From NCBI GenBank assembly GCA_012798275.1, contig JAAZNO010000098.1:1-8487 (forward strand): 8,487 nt of DNA, in the 5' to 3' direction. This stretch comes from Chloroflexota bacterium (lineage in GTDB: Bacteria; Chloroflexota; Anaerolineae; B4-G1; SLSP01). How positions within the stretch are numbered: position 1 is the stretch's first letter; each line of letters opens with the position of its first letter. This document shows, piece by piece, positions 1 to 4,623 of this stretch. The notes under the pieces are model-generated. The model searched no databases, was not told the DNA's origin, and was given only the letters and a program-made list of their open reading frames with translations. The translations under genes and the position numbers were made by a program.

Positions 1-46
1 CAGCTGATTTACAGTCAGCCCCCTTTGGCCACTTGGGTATCTGCCC
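1..46 (-). tRNA. tRNA-Tyr (GTA), 3' part beyond the window edge
   Basis: Read on the minus strand, the 5' acceptor strand GGGCAGA (46 to 40) is followed by a D-arm and an anticodon arm with a perfect 5-bp stem, GCTGA/TCAGC. Its loop CTGTAAA places GTA at positions 12 to 10, a tyrosine anticodon. The long variable arm expected of bacterial tRNA-Tyr, the T-arm and the 3' end are outside the window. It starts 8 nt after tRNA-Thr on the same strand and is presumably co-transcribed with it. Confidence 0.88.
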
Positions 47-54
47 GAATTTAA

Positions 55-127
55 AGCCGACGGTGGGAATCGAACCCACGACCCTCCGCTTACAAGGCGG
101 ATGCTCCGCCGATTGAGCTACGTCGGC
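55..127 (-). tRNA. tRNA-Thr (TGT)
   Basis: A complete 73-nt cloverleaf is visible on the minus strand. Acceptor strands GCCGACG (127 to 121) and CGTCGGC pair fully, with discriminator U at 55. The anticodon stem TCCGC/GCGGA encloses loop CTTGTAA, giving anticodon TGT (94 to 92), which reads ACA. The T-arm is GTGGG-TTCGATT-CCCAC. No CCA is encoded, so the tail must be added by CCA transferase. It is the first gene of a minus-strand tRNA operon, with tRNA-Tyr 8 nt downstream. The order Thr(TGT)-Tyr(GTA) matches the conserved Thr-Tyr-Gly-Thr-tuf cluster known from E. coli (thrU-tyrU-glyT-thrT-tufB) and other bacteria. The Gly, Thr and tuf genes would lie past the edge and are only inferred. Confidence 0.97.
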
Positions 128-135
128 GCTGCATC

Positions 136-163
136 ATTATAGCACCGCCATCGGCAGGGTCAA
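136..163 (-). promoter_or_regulatory. Proximal sigma70-type promoter of the tRNA operon
   Basis: On the minus strand, a -35 TTGACC (163 to 158; 5/6 to consensus) is separated by 16 bp from a perfect -10 TATAAT (141 to 136). Transcription would start near 129-130, only 2-3 nt before the mature 5' end of tRNA-Thr, so little 5' processing would be needed. Confidence 0.8.
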
Positions 164-245
164 GAATTCGCCCACCTGTCTTGAGTCCAGTTAAGCTCCG
201 CGCCCTTCGCTCACGTCAGTGCAGGCTCCACCGCTAGCAGGCCAA

Positions 246-297
246 AGTATACACAACTCCAGCGATTTGTCAACCGTTCGCGTTTTATTGTTTTATT
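246..297 (-). promoter_or_regulatory. Distal promoter of the tRNA operon with UP-like element
   Basis: On the minus strand, a consensus -35 TTGACA (273 to 268) is followed after 16 bp by -10 TATACT (251 to 246; 5/6). Upstream of the -35 lies an A-rich tract (GAATAAAACAATAAAACG, about 297 to 280) that resembles the UP elements of strong stable-RNA promoters. The start site would be near 239-240, giving a leader of about 112 nt before tRNA-Thr. With the proximal promoter it makes a tandem pair with identical 16-bp spacers. Confidence 0.72.
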
Positions 298-311
298 CGC
301 CCCTCCGCCTG

Positions 312-349
312 CCTTCTCCCTAACGGCGCAGATGCCGTGGGGAAGGAGG
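312..349. repeat. Imperfect hairpin preceding repeat copy 1
   Basis: Positions 312-327 pair with 334-349 around loop GCAGAT. There is a 5-bp apical ACGGC/GCCGT stem, then CCTTCTCCC-type pyrimidines against GGGGAAGGAGG-type purines, with two mismatches and two G-U pairs. The apical part (ACGGCGCAG, two variable bases, GCCGT) is shared with the perfect hairpin at 6704-6739. The flank GGGGAAGG leading into GAGAGAGGCAAAAG resembles the stem at 6824-6835 and its flank. It is followed by a C/A-rich flank, not a T-run, on the minus strand, so it is not a canonical terminator there. Confidence 0.55.
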
Positions 350-357
350 AGAGAGAG

Positions 358-429
358 GCAAAAGTTGATTTTCAATCTTCAGCAGTCGCCAGGAAATCCT
401 GCGTTTTTTAGTCAGTGACTGAACAGTTA
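358..429 (+). repeat. 72-bp intergenic repeat, copy 1 (possible structured leader element)
   Basis: This segment matches 6849-6920 at 66 of 72 positions in the same orientation. It can form three small hairpins in order. The first is GTTGA-TTT-TCAAT. The second is CGcCAGG-AAAT-CCTGCG, followed at once by TTTTTT, which is terminator-like. The third is AGTC-AGT-GACT. Its end lies 163 nt before the start codon of the META lipoprotein. No plus-strand gene is visible upstream, so a terminator here would act on the lipoprotein's own leader if it acts at all. Element class unknown. Confidence 0.75.
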
Positions 430-578
430 CTACAGGACGTACACACTGCTCTGAATCTTGACCGCAACGGCGCAAAGCGCGCTGAGGAAATTGTACCCCT
501 AAAGGCCTGGTCCCTTGCAGGGAACAAAAACATCGAGGCGCGCGTCTGTAGTCCGGGTCACACAAAATCTAAAGCCCA

Positions 579-584
579 GGGAGG
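579..584 (+). promoter_or_regulatory. Ribosome-binding site that fixes the lipoprotein start
   Basis: GGGAGG, preceded by A578, sits 8 nt before ATG 593. The reading frame is open upstream to an ATG at 515, but only the 593 start has this site and gives an immediate lipoprotein signal peptide. Confidence 0.8.
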
Positions 585-592
585 CCAATAAG

Positions 593-1006
593 ATGAAAAA
601 CCTGTTGATCGCTGTCGCAGTGCTGATGTTGCTGTCGGGATGCGCCGTCGCCAAAGCCTCGGCGGGAGATCTGAACCGCACGAGCTGGACGTTGGTGCGT
701 TTGAACGGCACGGACCTTATCCCCGAAAGCGTCGTGACGTTGCACTTCGAGGATGGCGCAGTCAGCGGCAACGCCGGCTGCAACACCTACGGCAGCTCCT
801 ACACGGTGGAGGACGAGCAAATCACCATGGGTGAGGCCTTCAGCACGATGATGTATTGCATGGATCCAGAAGGGCTCATGGATCAGGAATTCGCCTATCT
901 CACAGCGCTGCGCACAGCAGCCACCTTCCAGATCGAGGGCGACACACTGACGCTAGGGGATGCCGATGGCAACGCTATCGGCGAATTCCGCGCCAGCGAG
1001 GACTGA
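593..1006 (+). CDS. META-domain (HslJ-like) lipoprotein
   Basis: A 137-aa exported lipoprotein. It starts with MKN and a hydrophobic stretch, then the lipobox LLSGC with Cys17 as the predicted lipidation site, so it should be anchored on the outer face of the membrane. Residues 29-135 look like a single META domain (PF03724, HslJ/YbaY type): N-terminal TSWTLVRLNG, the core NAGCNTYGSSYTV (60-72), an MMYCMDPEG stretch with the QEFAYLTAL helix (87-107), and the terminal FQIEGDTLTL strands (112-121). Cys63 and Cys89 could pair. In E. coli the META protein HslJ is a heat-inducible outer-membrane protein linked to novobiocin resistance; the biochemical role is unclear, so no specific function is claimed. 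It is monocistronic: an intrinsic terminator follows 20 nt after the stop, and the next genes converge on it. Confidence 0.88.
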   Translation: MKNLLIAVAVLMLLSGCAVAKASAGDLNRTSWTLVRLNGTDLIPESVVTLHFEDGAVSGNAGCNTYGSSYTVEDEQITMGEAFSTMMYCMDPEGLMDQEFAYLTALRTAATFQIEGDTLTLGDADGNAIGEFRASED

Positions 1007-1026
1007 GCCACGTAGCGAGATTGCCG

Positions 1027-1059
1027 CAAGCCGCAGGGAGCTCCTGCGGCTTGTTGTTT
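1027..1059 (+). terminator. Intrinsic terminator after the META lipoprotein
   Basis: Perfect 11-bp inverted repeat CAAGCCGCAGG (1027-1037) and CCTGCGGCTTG (1043-1053) with loop GAGCT, followed by the T-rich TTGTTT (1054-1059). On the minus strand the stem is not followed by T residues, so it probably serves only the plus-strand gene although coaE converges from the other side. Confidence 0.82.
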
Positions 1060-1074
1060 ATCTGGGGAACACCC

Positions 1075-1749
1075 TCACGGTTGACGTGCGGCGTGACAGG
1101 GGATCCTGGCCCACGCCGCATGGACCTGCGCGCGAGTTTCGGCTTTGGTCCCCCCCGTATCAATGATCACGTCGGCGCGGGCGAGTTTCTCCGCTTGCGG
1201 CGGCTGGGCATGAATGCGACGCAACGCCTCCACGCGGTCAAGCCCCCGGCTCTCCTGGAGTCGCCGCACTTGCTCTGCTTCAGGGCAGGTAGTCACCCAG
1301 ATGGCGTCATAGGTCTCCGCCATGCCGCTTTCCAGCAACTTGATGGCCTCCACCACCACCACGCACGCCGTGCTGGCCTGAATGCGCCGTTCGACTTCGG
1401 CGATGGCGGCGGGATGCACGCAGCGCTCCAACTCGCGCAATTCCTCCGGATCGCTGAACACGATCGCGCCAAGCGCCCGGCGATCAATGGCGCCATCGGG
1501 CGCGAGGATGCGCGCGCCGAAGTGCGCGACGACGGCCTGATAGGCCGCCTGGCCCGGAACCATTACCTCGTGGGCGACCCTGTCCGCATCAATGTAGGCC
1601 GCGCCCAGGGCGTGGAGCAATTGTCCCACGTTCGACTTCCCCGTGGCAATGTTGCCCGTCAATCCAATGCGGTAAGCGCGCTGACATCCGCCCTCCACAG
1701 GCGCACGGGAAGGAGAAAATGCTTGCTCTGGCAACGGTGCTTCGGCCAT
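1075..1749 (-). CDS. coaE: Dephospho-CoA kinase
   Basis: Cytoplasmic CoaE catalyses the last step of coenzyme A synthesis, ATP-dependent 3'-phosphorylation of dephospho-CoA. With the chosen start it has 224 aa, slightly longer than the usual 200-210. The Walker A loop GNIATGKS is at 32-39, followed by YIDADRVAHEV (52-62), the VVAHFG and PDGAIDRRALGAIVFSD segment (84-100), LERCVHP (107-113), VVEAIKLLESG (132-142) in place of the more usual DxPLLFE, and QPPQAEKLARADVIIDTGG (182-200). ATG 1749 is preferred because AGGGGG stands 7 nt before it. An ATG at 1767 (230 aa) with a weaker AAAGGG is possible, and one at 1815 would overlap the upstream gene. It begins 32 nt after the ABC-F stop codon and probably shares its transcript. 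The 25-residue tail before YRIGLTG looks unstructured. Confidence 0.93.
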   Translation of the reverse strand: MAEAPLPEQAFSPSRAPVEGGCQRAYRIGLTGNIATGKSNVGQLLHALGAAYIDADRVAHEVMVPGQAAYQAVVAHFGARILAPDGAIDRRALGAIVFSDPEELRELERCVHPAAIAEVERRIQASTACVVVVEAIKLLESGMAETYDAIWVTTCPEAEQVRRLQESRGLDRVEALRRIHAQPPQAEKLARADVIIDTGGTKAETRAQVHAAWARIPCHAARQP

Positions 1750-1781
1750 GGTCTCGCCCCCTGACATCCAATCTACGCCCT

Positions 1782-3674
1782 TTACTCCGCAACTGCCCCG
1801 GCGACCACCCCCCACTCTTCCAACAGAGTGTTCAGCTCCGCCTCGACCTGACGGTACTCGGCGCCAAGTTTGACCACGCGGGTGACGTCCTGCGCGCGTC
1901 CGGCGACCTCCAGCGCCTGTGTGAGCTGGCGCAGGTGCAGCTCGCGCTCATGGATGACGGCTTCGAGCGCCTCAAGGCGTTGTTGCTGCCGCGCCTGAGC
2001 CCGCTGCTGTTCTCGCTGAGCCTGACGGGCAGCTTCCCGTTCAGCGCGCGCGCGCTCTTCGAGTTGCCGCGCCGCCGGGGCGCCTTCCCGCCGCTGCTGA
2101 TGCCAGTCCGCGTAAGCCTGATAGCCCTCGAAGATGTGCACCGTCCCATCGGCGATGGCCCACACGTGCGTCGCCAGCTGCCGAATCAGATAACGGTCGT
2201 GGCTCACGAGCAACACCGTGCCGGGGAAGTGCGCGATCACCTCCTGGAGCGTCTCCTGCGAGGGCAAATCCAGGTGATTGGTGGGCTCGTCGAGCAGCAA
2301 GAAATTGGCCCGCTGCAGGGCGAGCAACGCCAATGCCACGCGAGCGCGCTCGCCGCCGGAGAGGACGCCGATCTCCTTGAAGACCTCATCGCCGCGGAAG
2401 CCGTAACGCGCCAGGAACGCGCGCCCCTCGCTGAGCAGGTCCATCCCCGCCTCGCCCAACGTCTCCAATATCGTGAGCCGGGGATCCAGATCCGCCTGCA
2501 CCTGCGCGAAATACCCCATGCGCACGGCCGCGCCGATGCGCACCCGCCCCTCAAGCGGCGGCAAGGTCTGCAGGATAGTCCGCAGCAACGTCGTCTTACC
2601 GGAGCCGTTCGGGCCGACCAACGCCACGCGCTCCCCGCGATGGATCTCCGCCTCCGTGACGGTGACCAACGGCGCGCCAGGCTCGTAGCCTGCTCGCAGA
2701 TCGTACAACCCCAGGACCAGATTTCCGCTGCGCAGGCTCGTGTGCAGATCCAGCCGGATGCGCTGCGCTTCCTGGGGCCGCTCGTAACGCTCCTCACGCT
2801 CCAGACGCCTGAGCCGGCCCTTCGCCTGCGTGCTGCGCTGTCCCGCCATGTAGCGGTGGATATATTCCTCAGTCCTGGCGATGTGTTCCTGCTGCGCTTC
2901 GTAGGCGGCCTGCTGTTGCTGACGGCGCGCCGCGCGTTGTTCCGTGTAGGCGGTGTAATTGCCGCGATAGGTCTCCAGCCGGGTGAAGGCGAGCTCCCAC
3001 ACACGCGTCGCTACGGCGTCCAGGAACTCGCGGTCGTGCGCCACGAGGATGAGGGCCCCCTTCCAGGTACGGAGTTGCTCTTCCAGCCATTCGATGCCCT
3101 CGATGTCGAGATGGTTGGTCGGTTCGTCGAGCAGCAGGAAATCCGGCTCCTCTAGCAGGAGCCGCGCCAGCAGCGCCCGGGTCTTCTCCCCGCCGCTGAG
3201 GTGCGCGATGGGAACCTCGAATTCCTCGCGGGCAAATCCCAATCCGCCGAGCACCTGACCGATGCGCGCCTCGTAAGTGAAGCCGCCTGCGGCATCAAAG
3301 GCCTCCAGCACCGCGCCATAACGCTCCAGGGCCGTCTCGTCCCCGCTTGCCATGCGCTGTTCCAGCACGCGCAATTCCTGAGCCTGCTCCCGCAGCCCCT
3401 CGAAAACGGCCTCCAGCGCCTCCCAGAGGGTGCCGGCGCCGTCAAAATCGGGGTGCTGCGGCAGATATCCCAGCCGCAGGTGACGCGCGCGATGCACCGA
3501 GCCGGCGTCCGGCTCCAGGCGCCCGGCGACGATCTCCAGCAGGGTGCTCTTGCCGCAGCCGTTGAGGCCAACGAGGGCGATGCGATCGCCGGGGTGAACT
3601 TCAAAGCTCACGTCGGCGAGAATCTGCTCGGCCCCGAAGAATTTGCTCAGGTTAGATGCCGTCAACAATGCCAT
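1782..3674 (-). CDS. ABC-F family ATP-binding protein (translation factor type)
   Basis: 630-aa soluble protein with two ABC ATPase domains and no membrane segments, as in the ABC-F family (EttA, Uup, YdiF), which bind the ribosomal E site and assist stalled translation. Domain 1: Walker A GLNGCGKST (36-44), signature LSGGEK (159-164), Walker B LLLDEPTNHLD (180-190), switch His213. The interdomain P-site tRNA interaction motif is a charged helical linker (about 240-300, Gln/Arg-rich). Domain 2: Walker A GPNGSGKTT (354-362), LSGGERAR (438-445), LLLDEPTNHLD (459-469), switch His492. Residues 535-622 form a Glu/Arg/Gln-rich C-terminal coiled coil, as in Uup and YdiF. Both catalytic glutamates are present, so it should be active. 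Subfamily is not resolved, hence no symbol. It is first in a two-gene unit with coaE. The start codon has no Shine-Dalgarno but a TATAAT 8 nt upstream. Confidence 0.94.
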   Translation of the reverse strand: MALLTASNLSKFFGAEQILADVSFEVHPGDRIALVGLNGCGKSTLLEIVAGRLEPDAGSVHRARHLRLGYLPQHPDFDGAGTLWEALEAVFEGLREQAQELRVLEQRMASGDETALERYGAVLEAFDAAGGFTYEARIGQVLGGLGFAREEFEVPIAHLSGGEKTRALLARLLLEEPDFLLLDEPTNHLDIEGIEWLEEQLRTWKGALILVAHDREFLDAVATRVWELAFTRLETYRGNYTAYTEQRAARRQQQQAAYEAQQEHIARTEEYIHRYMAGQRSTQAKGRLRRLEREERYERPQEAQRIRLDLHTSLRSGNLVLGLYDLRAGYEPGAPLVTVTEAEIHRGERVALVGPNGSGKTTLLRTILQTLPPLEGRVRIGAAVRMGYFAQVQADLDPRLTILETLGEAGMDLLSEGRAFLARYGFRGDEVFKEIGVLSGGERARVALALLALQRANFLLLDEPTNHLDLPSQETLQEVIAHFPGTVLLVSHDRYLIRQLATHVWAIADGTVHIFEGYQAYADWHQQRREGAPAARQLEERARAEREAARQAQREQQRAQARQQQRLEALEAVIHERELHLRQLTQALEVAGRAQDVTRVVKLGAEYRQVEAELNTLLEEWGVVAGAVAE

Positions 3675-3682
3675 GACCGTCT

Positions 3683-3688
3683 ATTATA
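3683..3688 (-). promoter_or_regulatory. -10 box of the ABC-F gene, predicting a leaderless mRNA
   Basis: On the minus strand a perfect TATAAT (3688 to 3683) ends 8 nt before the ATG at 3674. Initiation 6-7 nt downstream would leave a leader of about 2-3 nt. There is no recognisable -35 hexamer at 15-19 bp and no Shine-Dalgarno before the ATG. Confidence 0.5.
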
Positions 3689-3733
3689 ACCCAAATTGCC
3701 GTCTATGCGCCGGGCGTCCGCCAGGCACCAGCC

Positions 3734-3761
3734 TTGTACTTGGCCTGTTCACAGATATAAT
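3734..3761 (+). promoter_or_regulatory. Promoter of the ACT-domain gene
   Basis: -35 TTGTAC (3734-3739; 4/6) and a perfect -10 TATAAT (3756-3761) are separated by 16 bp. The start near 3768 would give a leader of about 190 nt. A TTATCCACG (3766-3774), one mismatch from a DnaA box, overlaps the predicted start site. Confidence 0.65.
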
Positions 3762-3861
3762 AAGGTTATCCACGTGCACACTCACAGAGCACTTGTTTTT
3801 TGTTCTTTTCTTATGTTCCGTGGTAATTTTCGAAGAAGATGGCGGTGTTGGTGTGCGTCCC

Positions 3862-3877
3862 GCAAGCACAAAAATGT
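3862..3877 (+). repeat. 16-bp direct repeat, copy 1
   Basis: GCAAGCACAAAAATGT lies in the leader of the ACT-domain gene. It recurs with one change (A to G at the ninth base) at 6641-6656, downstream of the kinase. Weaker similarity extends upstream (GTGTTGG versus GTGCTGG). Confidence 0.45.
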
Positions 3878-3960
3878 GAAGAGGATGCTGTGAGCAGAGG
3901 TTGTGACGGCTTTCCCCTCACAGATCACCGATTTCTATTTTCAGACGAGGAGGTGCTGCC

Positions 3961-4422
3961 ATGTCATTACCACCAGGATTGAGACATGTGGTCGCCCAAA
4001 CGCGCTTGTTCACTGACGCACGGACTTATGTCATCATCCGTCTCCCGCTGACGCAGCTCCCAGAGGTCGTGATGCTCATCAAGCAATTGCGCGCTCCGCT
4101 TGTCTCGCTCACCTGGGACAAGGATGAGCTGAGCCTGGTGCTGCCCGCCGAGACGTGGGAAGCATGGCGTCCCAGCTTCGAGACCCTCAACGAATCCCCG
4201 GAATATCGGCTGATCACGTTCGATCTACCGTTGGACCTGGGGCTCGTCGGCTACCTGGCGCTCCTGGCAGCGACGGTGGCCGAAGCGGGCGTGAGCATCT
4301 ATGCCCTCTCCGCCTTCTCGCGTGACCATCTCCTCGTCCCGGCTGAGGATTTCGAACGCGCCTGGGAAGCGCTGCGGCAACTCATCCGCACCTGCCAGGC
4401 GGAAGAAGCCGCCGAAGCCTGA
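3961..4422 (+). CDS. ACT-domain-containing protein (ACT_7/CASTOR-like)
   Basis: A 153-aa soluble protein with no signal peptide or membrane segment. Residues 20-75 form one alpha/beta half (VVMLIKQLRAPLVSLTWDKDELSLVLP). Residues 80-143 match the ACT_7 pattern: YRLITFDLPLDLGLVGYLA, then a helix, then AGVSIYALSAFSRDHLLVPAEDFERA. This arrangement is seen in small stand-alone ACT proteins related to the ACT regions of aspartate kinase. Such domains usually bind amino acids or other small ligands and regulate a partner. The ligand is unknown here, and no catalytic domain is attached. AGGAGG (3948-3953) is 7 nt before the ATG, so translation should be efficient. A kinase gene follows on the same strand after 201 nt with a weak terminator between, so a shared transcript is possible but not shown. 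Confidence 0.78.
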   Translation: MSLPPGLRHVVAQTRLFTDARTYVIIRLPLTQLPEVVMLIKQLRAPLVSLTWDKDELSLVLPAETWEAWRPSFETLNESPEYRLITFDLPLDLGLVGYLALLAATVAEAGVSIYALSAFSRDHLLVPAEDFERAWEALRQLIRTCQAEEAAEA

Positions 4423-4443
4423 GCGGACGTCCGGCATTCGGGC

Positions 4444-4474
4444 GGCCTCGGGTGAAGCCTGTCCCGGCCTTTTT
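4444..4474 (+). terminator. Weak intrinsic terminator after the ACT-domain gene
   Basis: GGCC plus GGG (4444-4447, 4450-4452, with a two-base TC bulge) pairs with CCCGGCC (4463-4469), followed directly by TTTTT (4470-4474). The bulged 7-bp stem and 10-nt loop are modest, so read-through into the kinase is plausible. A separate palindrome CGGACGTCCG sits at 4424-4433. Confidence 0.4.
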
Positions 4475-4530
4475 GAGGCGCGCGTAAGAAAGTGGGGATG
4501 AGTTTCCCACCGTACTTTGCGCCCTCGAGG

Positions 4531-4536
4531 TAAAAT
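4531..4536 (+). promoter_or_regulatory. Possible -10 box of the kinase gene
   Basis: TAAAAT (5/6 to TATAAT) lies 87 nt before the GTG start in an otherwise GC-rich gap. No good -35 hexamer stands at 16-19 bp, so this is only a candidate. Confidence 0.22.
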
Positions 4537-4613
4537 TGAGAGCCTCGCGTAAGTTTTGTGAAGGGTGACCTCCCCGGCGTCGGAACGGCCCGGCGCGAAA
4601 TGCGTTGACGTGC

Positions 4614-4617
4614 GGAG
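4614..4617 (+). promoter_or_regulatory. Ribosome-binding site supporting the kinase GTG start
   Basis: GGAG lies 6 nt before GTG 4624. No in-frame ATG is available before the glycine-rich loop, so the GTG is the best start. Confidence 0.65.
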
Positions 4618-4623
4618 TTCTGG

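Larger units (their letters stand above)
128..592. other. Divergent intergenic region, tRNA operon / META lipoprotein
   Basis: This 465-nt stretch holds the two minus-strand tRNA promoters (136-163 and 246-297), an imperfect hairpin (312-349) and copy 1 of a 72-bp repeat (358-429). The rest up to the lipoprotein start has no convincing gene. A TTGACC at 458-463 has no -10 at the right distance, so the lipoprotein promoter is not identified. No small ORF with a ribosome-binding site was seen. Confidence 0.6.

Noticed and set aside
267..296. Plus-strand promoter TTGTCA-18 bp-TTTTAT for the lipoprotein
   Set aside because: Its -35 is the complement overlap of a much better minus-strand promoter (TTGACA/TATACT), and the -10 matches only 4/6.
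515..592. Upstream extension of the META lipoprotein to ATG 515
   Set aside because: It would bury the signal peptide behind 26 basic, unstructured residues. ATG 593 has the ribosome-binding site and immediate lipoprotein signal.
1719..3155. Long open frame (478 codons) on the plus strand opposite the ABC-F and coaE genes
   Set aside because: It is antisense to two well-supported genes with intact motifs. Its translation is low-complexity and Leu/Arg/Gln-rich, has no recognisable domain, and comes from GC-rich third-position bias.
3766..3774. Replication origin signal
   Set aside because: There is only one DnaA-box-like 9-mer, no cluster, no AT-rich unwinding region and no dnaA/dnaN neighbour.
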